Positions 41,927-49,994 of a DNA stretch of 64,000 nucleotides are shown one piece after another (position 1 is the stretch's first letter; every line of letters starts with the position of its first letter). A program made the translations under genes and the position numbers. Origin of the DNA: an uncultured Megasphaera sp. (GTDB taxonomy: Bacteria; Bacillota; Negativicutes; Veillonellales; Megasphaeraceae); NCBI GenBank assembly GCA_934202965.1, contig CAKPYN010000010.1:1-64000 (forward strand), written 5' to 3'. The notes beneath the pieces were generated by a model that was not told where the DNA came from, searched no databases, and saw only the letters and a program-made list of their open reading frames with translations.

Positions 41927-43828
41927 ATGGATAAAATCACATTTCTCGTTGCCGATACGACGATTAAGCACGCTATTGAACGTACATTATGGACATATCG
42001 AGACAGCTTTTCTCCCCATTCATTGAAAACAGAAATTGTCATTATTGACTTTCCTCATTTACTGTCGCAAGCCAGCGCATTAATCCGCAGCGGCACAAAA
42101 ATTATCATTACCAACAGCGGCTCCCATCAAATTCTCTCTCATGCACAAGATACCCATCGGCTGGATAGGATACCTATTTTATGTCTATACAGTTCAACCA
42201 ACGATGCCCTGTATACTATCCGCCAAGCATTGGCAAAATATAAAAAAATTCATCTTCTTTTAAATAAACATTTTATGTTTAATATCAATACCTGTCCCAA
42301 AGATATTCGTCAAAAATTAATCGTATCGCCGCCTTACAGTATTGATGACACACCAGATATACTGCTGCAGATCGTCAATAAAATTCCCATAACTCCTGAT
42401 ACTGCCATTGTCGGCTGTACGCTGCTGCCGCAAGTCGCTCCCCGGCTTTCGATGCCCATTTATCCCATTCGCCCCAGTGAATCTGCAATCTTATCTGCCT
42501 ACCAATATGCCAATGAACTGATAGATTTTAACCAAAAAGAACGAAAACAGCTCAGTATTCTCACGTCTATTTTATCCCACGTAGATGAAGGAATTATTCT
42601 CTATGATGATAAAGGGACTATTTCACATATCAATTCGCTGGCCAAAACATTTCTGAACACATCAGAGACCCCCAAAACAATTCAAGATATTTTTGCGAAT
42701 ACGGAAAAAAAATCTGCTATTTCTTTTCCTCTTAAGGAAAAAATTCTGCAGCGGCCGCCGTATACGTTGGTTGCAAATTCCGCGCCCTTTCAATTAGATC
42801 ACACGCAACACCATATATTGATTTTGCGCGACGTAACCGAGCTGCAAAGGTTAGAAAAAAATATTCGTTATAAATTAGCTAAAACCGGGCTGACTGCCAA
42901 GCATCATTTTCAAGATATCCTCACCATAAACAGCAACATGCAAACCGTAATTCACACGGCTCAAACCATCGCCCCCTACAATGAACCGATTTTAATTCAA
43001 GGAGAAAGCGGCACGGGCAAAGAATTATTTGCCCAAAGCATCCATAATGCCAGTTCCCGACGTAATGGTCCTTTTGTGGCTGTCAATTGTGCCGCCCTGC
43101 CACCGGAATTATTGGAAAGCGAACTGTTTGGCTACGTCGGCGGATCCTTTACGGGAGCCCGTAAAGAAGGCAAAGCCGGCTATTTTGAGCTTGCTCACAA
43201 TGGCACTATTTTTCTTGATGAAATCAATAGTATGTCTGCCAATATTCAATCCAAACTGCTTCGTATATTAGAAAATAAAGAAATCATGCGTATCGGTTCT
43301 GACTACGTTATTCCCCTGGATTTACGCATCATTTCAGCCAGCAATGCCAATATTATGCAAGCTGTTCAAGAAGGCCGCTTCCGCCGAGATTTGTTCTTTC
43401 GCCTCAATTCTTTCACCCTAAATCTTCCTACGCTGAATGAACGACCCGACGATATTATCTATTTATTCAAACATTTTCTTAAACGCGAAACGGGGCAGAC
43501 TGTGTCTATTTCGCCTAATTTGGAAAGGGCACTCAAAAATCATCATTGGTGGGGAAATATTCGTGAATTATATAACGCTACGTTCCGGTATCATATTTTT
43601 GGTGAAACCGACGATACGTCCTACAACTATTTATTTGACCAAACGCAAAAAAATAACGAGCCTTTGATTGACAAAGACTCGCTGCGTATTAATCTGAAAC
43701 AATTACATCATTCTGTCGAGCATCTCATTATTCAAGATTTACTGTCCCAGGGCTTTACAAAAAACCAAATTGCTAAAACCTTAAACATCAGCCGTCAAAC
43801 CCTGTTCAACAAATTAAAGGAACAATAG
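41927..43828 (+). CDS. PrpR_N-like/PAS sigma-54-dependent transcriptional activator
   Basis: A 633-residue enhancer-binding protein. The N-terminal 190 residues resemble PrpR-type ligand-sensing domains; a PAS domain follows (HVDEGIILYDDKGTISHIN), then the AAA+ domain with Walker A IQGESGTGKELFAQSIHNAS, the sigma-54 loop GGSFTGARKEG, Walker B GTIFLDEINSM, and a C-terminal HTH (GFTKNQIAKTLNISRQTLFN). The usual GAFTGA loop is GSFTGA here. AGGAGG precedes the ATG at 41927; a longer frame upstream has no ribosome site. Divergent orientation to iorAB suggests it activates that amino-acid catabolic block with RpoN. Confidence 0.88.
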   Translation: MDKITFLVADTTIKHAIERTLWTYRDSFSPHSLKTEIVIIDFPHLLSQASALIRSGTKIIITNSGSHQILSHAQDTHRLDRIPILCLYSSTNDALYTIRQALAKYKKIHLLLNKHFMFNINTCPKDIRQKLIVSPPYSIDDTPDILLQIVNKIPITPDTAIVGCTLLPQVAPRLSMPIYPIRPSESAILSAYQYANELIDFNQKERKQLSILTSILSHVDEGIILYDDKGTISHINSLAKTFLNTSETPKTIQDIFANTEKKSAISFPLKEKILQRPPYTLVANSAPFQLDHTQHHILILRDVTELQRLEKNIRYKLAKTGLTAKHHFQDILTINSNMQTVIHTAQTIAPYNEPILIQGESGTGKELFAQSIHNASSRRNGPFVAVNCAALPPELLESELFGYVGGSFTGARKEGKAGYFELAHNGTIFLDEINSMSANIQSKLLRILENKEIMRIGSDYVIPLDLRIISASNANIMQAVQEGRFRRDLFFRLNSFTLNLPTLNERPDDIIYLFKHFLKRETGQTVSISPNLERALKNHHWWGNIRELYNATFRYHIFGETDDTSYNYLFDQTQKNNEPLIDKDSLRINLKQLHHSVEHLIIQDLLSQGFTKNQIAKTLNISRQTLFNKLKEQ

Positions 43829-43833
43829 CTTAC

Positions 43834-43908
43834 CCTCGATAATTCTCTTGCTATAGCACTGCCAATAACACCAGCACCAATGATCAGTACATCATATTGT
43901 TTGCTCAT
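43834..43908 (-). pseudogene. 5' remnant of an FAD-dependent oxidoreductase gene
   Basis: Behind AAGGAGG an ATG at 43908 opens the frame MSKQYDVLIIGAGVIGSAIA, the dinucleotide-binding motif (GxGxxG) of glycerol-3-phosphate dehydrogenase/L-2-hydroxyglutarate oxidase-type flavoproteins, continuing to about RELSR. The homology then ends where the 3' end of the sigma-54 activator gene begins. So only about 25 codons are left. A GntR regulator gene 200 bases upstream on the same strand might originally have controlled it. Confidence 0.7.
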
Positions 43909-44065
43909 AGCCTCCTTCTTGTTATGTATTTCATTATTTTTAATATATTTCATTGATTGAATTATATCACTATTGTTTTTTCTAAACAATACACTTTGCC
44001 GTGCTAAATTTATATGATAAAAAACATTGCTATTATTTTTTATCATAATAGGTATACAAGGCATA

Positions 44066-44095
44066 AAAAAAAGTAGAAGTACGACGACTTCTACC
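44066..44095 (-). terminator. Intrinsic terminator after the first GntR gene
   Basis: GTAGAAGT (44073-44080) pairs with ACTTCTAC (44087-44094); on the minus strand it is followed by a U-run. Confidence 0.8.
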
Positions 44096-44107
44096 TTTGC
44101 TTTATTT

Positions 44108-44797
44108 CTATTTTTCAAAATAATTTGGAAATGTTTGCTTCATAACGGATATATTTTCGTGATATCGTTGTAAATGCTGGCGAGCAATACAGTATGCCTG
44201 TTCGGCGTCTTTCTTTTCAATGGCATCTACTATCTGTTCATGATCTTGTAAAATATGAACCTGCGGTTGACATTGAAAACTAAGTACCGTTGTCCGGTCA
44301 AAATGCGGTGATACAGATTGCACAATATCGTACCAATAATTCTTATGGCATATCATATATAACATAGCATGAAATTTTTTATCTAACTCAAAAATTTTTC
44401 GTTCCTGTTTTTTTCCTATATAATATTTCCAAATAATAACGTTTTCCCGCAAAACATCTATATCATCCTGAGTGCAAGAAATACAGGCAATTCGTGCAAT
44501 TTCAGCTTCCAATACTTCTCGCAATTGTCGTACTTCTTCTACTAAGTCTTCACGAATTAACGAAATATACGTACCTTGTTTAGGTCGAATATCGATTAAT
44601 CTATCTTTATGCAATTCTAAAATCGCTTCTCGAATGGGAGTGCGGCTCATTTGAAATATATCACATAATTCTTTTTCTATAATTTTTTCTCCCGGCTTCA
44701 ATCCCATATTAACAAGGTTATGTACCAATACTCGCCGTACATATTCTTTTGCTGATTCTTCATTTTTCTTACACAGCATTTCCATGTCACACATCAC
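44108..44797 (-). CDS. GntR-family (FCD/FadR-type) transcriptional regulator
   Basis: A 229-residue protein with an N-terminal winged helix (ELCDIFQMSRTPIREAILEL, about residues 42-62) and a C-terminal all-helical FCD ligand domain (about 95-215) with the metal-binding Asp/His pattern in ELDKKFHAMLYMICH. FCD regulators respond to sugar acids or organic acids. About 27% or more of its residues look shared with the next regulator by eye, so the two may be paralogues (not computed). It may regulate the sugar-acid genes downstream or the lost flavoprotein gene. GAGGTG precedes the start region, with Met1 or Met4 possible. Confidence 0.88.
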   Translation of the reverse strand: MMCDMEMLCKKNEESAKEYVRRVLVHNLVNMGLKPGEKIIEKELCDIFQMSRTPIREAILELHKDRLIDIRPKQGTYISLIREDLVEEVRQLREVLEAEIARIACISCTQDDIDVLRENVIIWKYYIGKKQERKIFELDKKFHAMLYMICHKNYWYDIVQSVSPHFDRTTVLSFQCQPQVHILQDHEQIVDAIEKKDAEQAYCIARQHLQRYHENISVMKQTFPNYFEK

Positions 44798-44900
44798 CTC
44801 TTTGTTTTTTATTTTTATTCTAATATATTACAGCATTTTTTTCTACAAGAAAAGCGGCTGTATGATACAACCGCTTCTGCAATCATTCTATTTTTTTCTT

Positions 44901-45590
44901 CTATTTGAAATAATCCGGATATTGTTTTTTTAGTACTTCTACATCGCCTACAACCTTATTAATATGTTCCGTCATAATTGCTACGCCGCGAACCTCATCG
45001 TGCCGCATTACCGCTTCTACAATCGCACAGTGTTGGCTGTATAACATTTTAACTTGTTCACTAGCGCCCGTTATATTCAGTACTCTAGCGCGCAAATAGT
45101 CTGCATTGGCATCCTGCACAATATGCCAAATATGAGATTTACTGCATCCAGCATATAATATTTTGTGCATCATATTGTCGCTCTTAAAAAACGCTTCTGC
45201 ATATTTAGTATCGACTAAATATGTTTGTTCATGAAGACAAGCCTGCAGCCGTGTCAGCCATGGTTCTGGAAATTCTTTACATGCTAATTTAATAATCGCG
45301 TTTTCCAATGTTACCCGCAGAAAGCGAAATTCTGACAATTGATCTGTATTAATTTTAGATACAAACGTCCCTCGCTGCGGCAATATATCCAACAGCCCTT
45401 TTTGGGATAATCGAATAAATGCTTCCCGCACGGGCGTACGGCTTACGCCTAATACATTGGAAAGCTCTTGTTCTGACATAGCTGTTCCTGGAATTAAGTG
45501 CATTGTCATAATATTTTGATACAATACCCTGTAGGCATACTCTCGAACGGTTTCCCGCGGCTCTTTTTCTAATAATTGTATCTGTTCCAT
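44901..45590 (-). CDS. GntR-family (FCD/FadR-type) transcriptional regulator
   Basis: A 229-residue FCD-type GntR protein: HTH in LSNVLGVSRTPVREAFIRLS and FCD domain in the second half (FKSDNMMHKILYAGCSKSHI). Its own upstream region contains TGGTATAC, a half-site like those bound by UxuR/ExuR regulators, and the same 8-mer occurs before the MFS gene of the uxu block. It is therefore the best candidate for the local hexuronate/hexonate regulator. A small hairpin (about 44852-44882) with T-rich flank ends it. Confidence 0.88.
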   Translation of the reverse strand: MEQIQLLEKEPRETVREYAYRVLYQNIMTMHLIPGTAMSEQELSNVLGVSRTPVREAFIRLSQKGLLDILPQRGTFVSKINTDQLSEFRFLRVTLENAIIKLACKEFPEPWLTRLQACLHEQTYLVDTKYAEAFFKSDNMMHKILYAGCSKSHIWHIVQDANADYLRARVLNITGASEQVKMLYSQHCAIVEAVMRHDEVRGVAIMTEHINKVVGDVEVLKKQYPDYFK

Positions 45591-45620
45591 AATTTCTCCA
45601 CTATTTTATCAATTTATATT

Positions 45621-45628
45621 GTATACCA
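45621..45628. promoter_or_regulatory. Operator-like TGGTATAC site upstream of the GntR gene
   Basis: GTATACCA on the plus strand (TGGTATAC on the minus), 31 bases before the GntR start, followed by a repeated ACCATACCATAC. Matches half of the UxuR/ExuR-type TGGTATACCA consensus. Likely autoregulatory; inferred. Confidence 0.4.
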
Positions 45629-45875
45629 TATTTTACCATACCATACTTATATTTTAAATTTATTTTCTTATACAATATATGCAAAATGAATAACTGAATA
45701 GATCTGCTATTTCAACACTAAACAAAAAACACTACCTGCAATATATGACAGGCAGTATTTTTATGGCAGGGATTATGCTGTTTTTGCGTTAGGATACTAA
45801 AACTAAAGTTCTCCCATATGAATACATTCATTTATACGAGAGAACTTTATATATTTATCTTAGAACGTTACCTTG

Positions 45876-46511
45876 TTATCTAGCTGCTTTGACAGAAGCA
45901 ATAAACTTCTTGGCTGCTTCTGTAATTTCTGCCGCCGTCTTGCCGCCTCCTGTCAAGGCACCGCCAGCTCCTACGGCTACGCAGCCAGCTTTAATCCAGT
46001 CACCGGCATTTTCGGCATTGACGCCGCCTGTCGGCATAAGCGGTGCCTGCGGAATCGGTCCGTGAATCGCTTTGATGGCTTTCATGCCCAAGATTTCTCC
46101 CGGGAAAATTTTAATTACGTCAGCACCAGCTTCCAATGCTTGTAATACGCCGTTGAGTGTCGTTGTGCCCGGCATAACGGCAATGCGATACCGATTGCAG
46201 AGTTTTACTGTTTCCAAATCAAATGCCGGCGATACGACAAACCGTGCACCGCTCAAGATAGCAATGCGTGCTGTCACAGCATCCAATACGGTACCTGCGC
46301 CAATGATGACATCCGGATTATCTGCGTACTTTTTGCTCAATGCTTCAATGGCTTCATGTGCCTGCGGTGTCGTGAATGCCAATTCAATAGCCGTTACGCC
46401 GCCGGCAATGCAGGCATCCGACATAGCTACAGCTTCTTCCGGATTTTTGCCGCGAATAACCGCTACGACGCCGATTTCTTCTATTTTCTTTACTACATCT
46501 ATTTTATCCAT
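45876..46511 (-). CDS. eda: 2-dehydro-3-deoxyphosphogluconate aldolase
   Basis: A 211-residue KDPG/KHG aldolase that cleaves 2-keto-3-deoxy-6-phosphogluconate to pyruvate and glyceraldehyde-3-phosphate. VAVIRGKNPEEAVAMSDACI near the N-terminus, the PGTTTLNGVLQALEAGADVI strand and the Schiff-base lysine in VIKIFPGEILG are as expected. It follows kdgK by 22 bases in the same direction, so the two last steps of the uxu route are one transcript. kdgA is an equally valid name. Confidence 0.93.
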   Translation of the reverse strand: MDKIDVVKKIEEIGVVAVIRGKNPEEAVAMSDACIAGGVTAIELAFTTPQAHEAIEALSKKYADNPDVIIGAGTVLDAVTARIAILSGARFVVSPAFDLETVKLCNRYRIAVMPGTTTLNGVLQALEAGADVIKIFPGEILGMKAIKAIHGPIPQAPLMPTGGVNAENAGDWIKAGCVAVGAGGALTGGGKTAAEITEAAKKFIASVKAAR

Positions 46512-46533
46512 GACTCATTCCCCCTGTTATTTC

Positions 46534-47478
46534 TTAGTGATGTGTATTTTGAAATGCTTCCAACTCTTCCCGAGTCGGCAGTCCTTCATTATCTCCGGCA
46601 ACCTGAATCGCCATGGCTCCTATGGCTGCTCCGCGGCGGGCTGCATCTTCCAGCGTCAAGCCATCCAGCAAGCCGCTCGTAAAGCCGACGGCAAAGCCAT
46701 CTCCCGCTCCGACAGTGTCTACAATATGGTCGATATGATAGCTCGGCACATACAATTCTGTATCTGCTGTTCGAATGTACGTCCCGTTGCTGCCGCCCAT
46801 TTTGATGACTACCGTACCAATACCGCGCTGCAAATAGTACGCAGCTATATCCTTTTCATTATCACGGCCTGTCAAGATTTTTCCTTCGCCAAGCCCCGGC
46901 ATGACGATGTCTGCATACTGCGCAGCATCGTTGATAACGCGGGCCATCGTATCCTGATTAGGCCACAGCATGGGACGCAGATTCGTGTCAAAAGAAATCC
47001 GTACGCCTTCGCTGTGTGCTTTTTTCATCAATGTATAAATCGTTTCCCGGCATGATTCAGAAAGAGCCAGCGGAATCCCCGTGACATGCAGATGGTCTAC
47101 GCCATTCCAGTCTATGCCTTCTAAATCATTAGGCTGAAAATGAGAAAAGGCTGTATGTTTGCGGATATTAGCAACCGTTGGGTCCCCTTCCAGCACTTTT
47201 TCTTTCATCTGAAACCCTGTCATATGGTCTACATCGGTCCAGACATACGTATCGTGGATACCATTTTCCTTCAGGAAATTGCAAATACATTTGCCAAAGG
47301 GGTCGCAGCCTACTTTAGAAATATAGGATACATCATTACCCAGCCGTGCCATGCCGACAGCGTAATTTAATTCTGCACCGCAGACATGACGGGAAAACTG
47401 CGTAACTTGCTCCAGCGAGCCTGTTTCTGTGGCAATTAAAAGCCCCATGGCTTCGCCAATCGTTAATACCTTGCTCAT
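46534..47478 (-). CDS. kdgK: 2-dehydro-3-deoxygluconokinase (PfkB family)
   Basis: A 314-residue ribokinase-fold sugar kinase. N-terminal VCGAELNYAVGMARLGNDVS and the C-terminal catalytic signature DTVGAGDGFAVGFTSGLLDG (with the catalytic Asp) are PfkB motifs. It phosphorylates 2-keto-3-deoxygluconate to KDPG. Context with eda directly downstream and uxuA/uxuB upstream supports that substrate over other PfkB sugars. It begins after the MFS terminator, so it may have a separate promoter. Confidence 0.92.
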   Translation of the reverse strand: MSKVLTIGEAMGLLIATETGSLEQVTQFSRHVCGAELNYAVGMARLGNDVSYISKVGCDPFGKCICNFLKENGIHDTYVWTDVDHMTGFQMKEKVLEGDPTVANIRKHTAFSHFQPNDLEGIDWNGVDHLHVTGIPLALSESCRETIYTLMKKAHSEGVRISFDTNLRPMLWPNQDTMARVINDAAQYADIVMPGLGEGKILTGRDNEKDIAAYYLQRGIGTVVIKMGGSNGTYIRTADTELYVPSYHIDHIVDTVGAGDGFAVGFTSGLLDGLTLEDAARRGAAIGAMAIQVAGDNEGLPTREELEAFQNTHH

Positions 47479-47511
47479 TGTGTCGCTCCTTTTATTTTAT
47501 CCAAATAAAAC

Positions 47512-47545
47512 AAAATGAGTACAACACAAGTGCATTATACTCATT
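47512..47545 (-). terminator. Intrinsic terminator after the MFS gene
   Basis: AAATGAGTA on one arm and TACTCATTT on the other, with a long loop; U-rich sequence follows on the minus strand. Confidence 0.6.
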
Positions 47546-47556
47546 TATCTTAAAAA

Positions 47557-48897
47557 TTACATTGCATCATCAAGTTCATTGAGATCTCTGCCCGTTGTAT
47601 CTTCAGAAATATATGCTCCTAAGAAACTTGAAAGAGAAAAGACAATAATCATAATGGCCAATGGAATCCAGCTGCCAACCATAGCCGTAACAGCTGCCGC
47701 CGCAATAATCGGTCCAAATCCTGTAGCAATTAATCCAGCTATTTCTTTCGCTAAAGATACCATTGTAACCCGACGTCTTGCGCCAAATAATTCGGCCACC
47801 GTAACATTTTCGAGAGCAAATAATCCTTGCACACCTATGTTTAAACCAATTACCATTGCAATCGTTAAAATAACAGGATCTTTAGTTTCAAATAATAACA
47901 TCATTGGAATCGCATAAATAGCGGTTGCAAGCGATAAAATCATATACATTTTACGGCGTCCAATTTTATCTCCTAGCCAACCTACAAATGGAATTGTTAA
48001 AAAAGAAACAATTGAAGAAATTATATTAGCTTCTGTAGCAACAGTTTTTTGCATAGCCAAAACAGTAACTATAAAACCAGCTAAGTATGTTTGCATTAAT
48101 CCTGAATTGCCAGCTTGTCCAAATCTTATAGCCAAAGCAACAAGAAAACTCTTTTTACCTTTTTTATAATGTTGTGTATCAGAAATATCACCAGATAATT
48201 TTTTCTGTCTTTCTTCAGCTAATAATTTTTTCTTAGCTGCCATTACAGGACTTTCTTTAACAAACATCCGAATCAAAATAGCTCCAATCATAACAATAAA
48301 TGATGCATAAAAAGGAATTCTCCAACCCCAAGTCAATACTTCTTGCTTATCCATCAACATAAGAATAATTGTCCAAATCAAGTTGGCAAATAATGTTCCT
48401 GATGAAGTTCCTAAACAAACTAAACTAGCAATAAGACCACGATTTTTCTTTTCACAAAATTCTGTTACCATGACACCAGCACCGCTAATTTCAGCACCAG
48501 CTCCCAGTCCTTGAATTATACGTAAAATGACTAACCCAATAGGTGCTAATACACCCACTTCTTGATAAGTAGGTAAAAAGCCAATCAAGGTAGATGCTAG
48601 CCCCATCAATGTAATGGTAACAAATAAAACCGTTCGTCTTCCCATCTTATCACCAATATGACCAAATACAAATGCACCTACCAAACGTGCTACATATCCA
48701 GCACCATAAGTTCCCATGGCCATTATTAAACCCATTGAAGGGTCGGTATTCGGGAAAAAGATTTCGTTAAAAACAATTGCTGCAGCTAATGAATATAACT
48801 GAAAATCCATAAACTCCATAGCTGTGCCTAGCCAGCCACTAGCAGCAACTTTTACTAGTTCTTTTGTTGAAATTTGATAAGAATTTATTTAGGACAT
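47557..48897 (-). pseudogene. MFS sugar-acid transporter with stop at codon 3
   Basis: The frame reads as a metabolite:H+ symporter (MHS)-type MFS protein of 446 residues, with WLGTAMEFMDFQLYS in helix 1, GHIGDKMGRRTVLFVTITLM between helices 2-3 and GWLGDKIGRRKMYMI in the second half. The only well-placed start is the ATG at 48897, eight bases after GGAGG, but it reads ATG-TCC-TAA: a stop at 48889-48891, after which the same frame continues (INSYQISTKELVKVAASG) into the transporter. The next Met lies inside helix 1 with no ribosome site. Probably a nonsense-mutated gene. Gene position implies a sugar acid such as gulonate, galactonate or glucuronate as substrate. Confidence 0.75.
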
Positions 48898-48923
48898 CTA
48901 TTTAACCTCCTTTGGGCATAGAG

Positions 48924-48936
48924 TACTAGTATACCA
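48924..48936. promoter_or_regulatory. Operator-like site before the MFS gene
   Basis: TACTAGTA palindrome (48924-48931) overlapping GTATACCA (48929-48936), i.e. TGGTATACTAGTA on the minus strand, just upstream of the MFS ribosome site. Shares TGGTATAC with the GntR promoter region and ATACTAGTA with the uxuA promoter. Confidence 0.4.
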
Positions 48937-48942
48937 GTTTAT

Positions 48943-49959
48943 CTAGAAAGTAAGGACTATTTTTAATACACTTTCAGGATGTTCATCATTATACCTAAAA
49001 GCTTTATCTGCCTCTGTAAAAGGAAATGTATTTGTAACAATAGCCTTCGGGTCTACTTTTCCTTCTTTAAACCAGTTAATAACTTCTGGAAAACGATGAT
49101 TATTTAAACGTGTGCCAATAATTTCTAATTCTTTACTCATAATATCAACTTGCCGAATGGGAAATTCAACTGTCGAAAAACCTAAAACTACAACTCGACC
49201 GGCTTGACTTGGCAATTTTTGAATACAAGTTTGAAGAATATTAACATTTCCAGTTGCTTCATAAATAAGATTAAATCCTTCTGAATCCGTGAATTTTTTC
49301 ATTGCTTCAACGATATCCGTAGTTTTACCATTAATAACCATGTCGGCACCCATTTCTTTTGCCTTTTTTAGTCTTGATTCTACAATATCAAGAATAGCAA
49401 CCTTAGCACCTTTCATTTTAGCAACTTGAAGAATAATTAAGCCAATTGGACCAGCGCCACAAATAAGAACTGTATCATCTCCTGTTAACCGGCCTCTATG
49501 AGCTACTTGAGCACCAATAGAAAATGGTTCTACAGTAGCTGCAATTTCCCAAGGAATATCTTTAGGAAGTTGATTTATTTGTTCCTGATCAACAGCAACA
49601 TATTCCTGATACCCTCCATCACGATGTACCCCCATAACTTCCAAGGATTTACAAACGTTATGACGATTAATCTTACAAGCATAGCATGTTCCACAAGAAA
49701 CTACGGGATCTATTGCTACGTGATCTCCAATCACTGCATTTTTTACGTCACGGCCAACCTTTACAATTTCACCAACAAATTCATGACCAACAACACGTGG
49801 ATAAGTAGCAAATGTATTTTTACCATGATAAATTCCTACATCAGAGCCACAAATGCCAGCTGCTTTAACTTTTAATAGCACTTGGTTATTTGTAATTTCT
49901 GGAATTTCTCGTTCAACAATAACAATTTTTTCTGGTTTTTCTACAACAACTGCTTTCAT
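48943..49959 (-). CDS. Zn-dependent alcohol dehydrogenase, L-gulonate/L-galactonate 5-dehydrogenase-like
   Basis: A 338-residue medium-chain dehydrogenase. The catalytic zinc site is AAGICGSDVGIYHGKNT and YPRVVGHEFVGEI; the structural zinc cysteines are CGTCYACKINRHNVC; the NAD-binding loop is VLICGAGPIGLIILQVAKMK. The sequence is of the RspB/LgoD kind, which oxidise L-gulonate to D-fructuronate or L-galactonate to D-tagaturonate. Because uxuB and uxuA lie directly upstream, L-gulonate is the better fit. It looks more AT-rich than the uxu genes, perhaps acquired separately. AGGAGG precedes the ATG. Confidence 0.82.
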   Translation of the reverse strand: MKAVVVEKPEKIVIVEREIPEITNNQVLLKVKAAGICGSDVGIYHGKNTFATYPRVVGHEFVGEIVKVGRDVKNAVIGDHVAIDPVVSCGTCYACKINRHNVCKSLEVMGVHRDGGYQEYVAVDQEQINQLPKDIPWEIAATVEPFSIGAQVAHRGRLTGDDTVLICGAGPIGLIILQVAKMKGAKVAILDIVESRLKKAKEMGADMVINGKTTDIVEAMKKFTDSEGFNLIYEATGNVNILQTCIQKLPSQAGRVVVLGFSTVEFPIRQVDIMSKELEIIGTRLNNHRFPEVINWFKEGKVDPKAIVTNTFPFTEADKAFRYNDEHPESVLKIVLTF

Positions 49960-49994
49960 TTTTCATTCCTCCTGTATAAGAAAAATTTTTTATT

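Noticed and set aside
44150..44200. A sigma-54-like AGGCATACTGTATTGC on the minus strand
   Set aside because: It lies inside a GntR coding region and its spacing is one base off.
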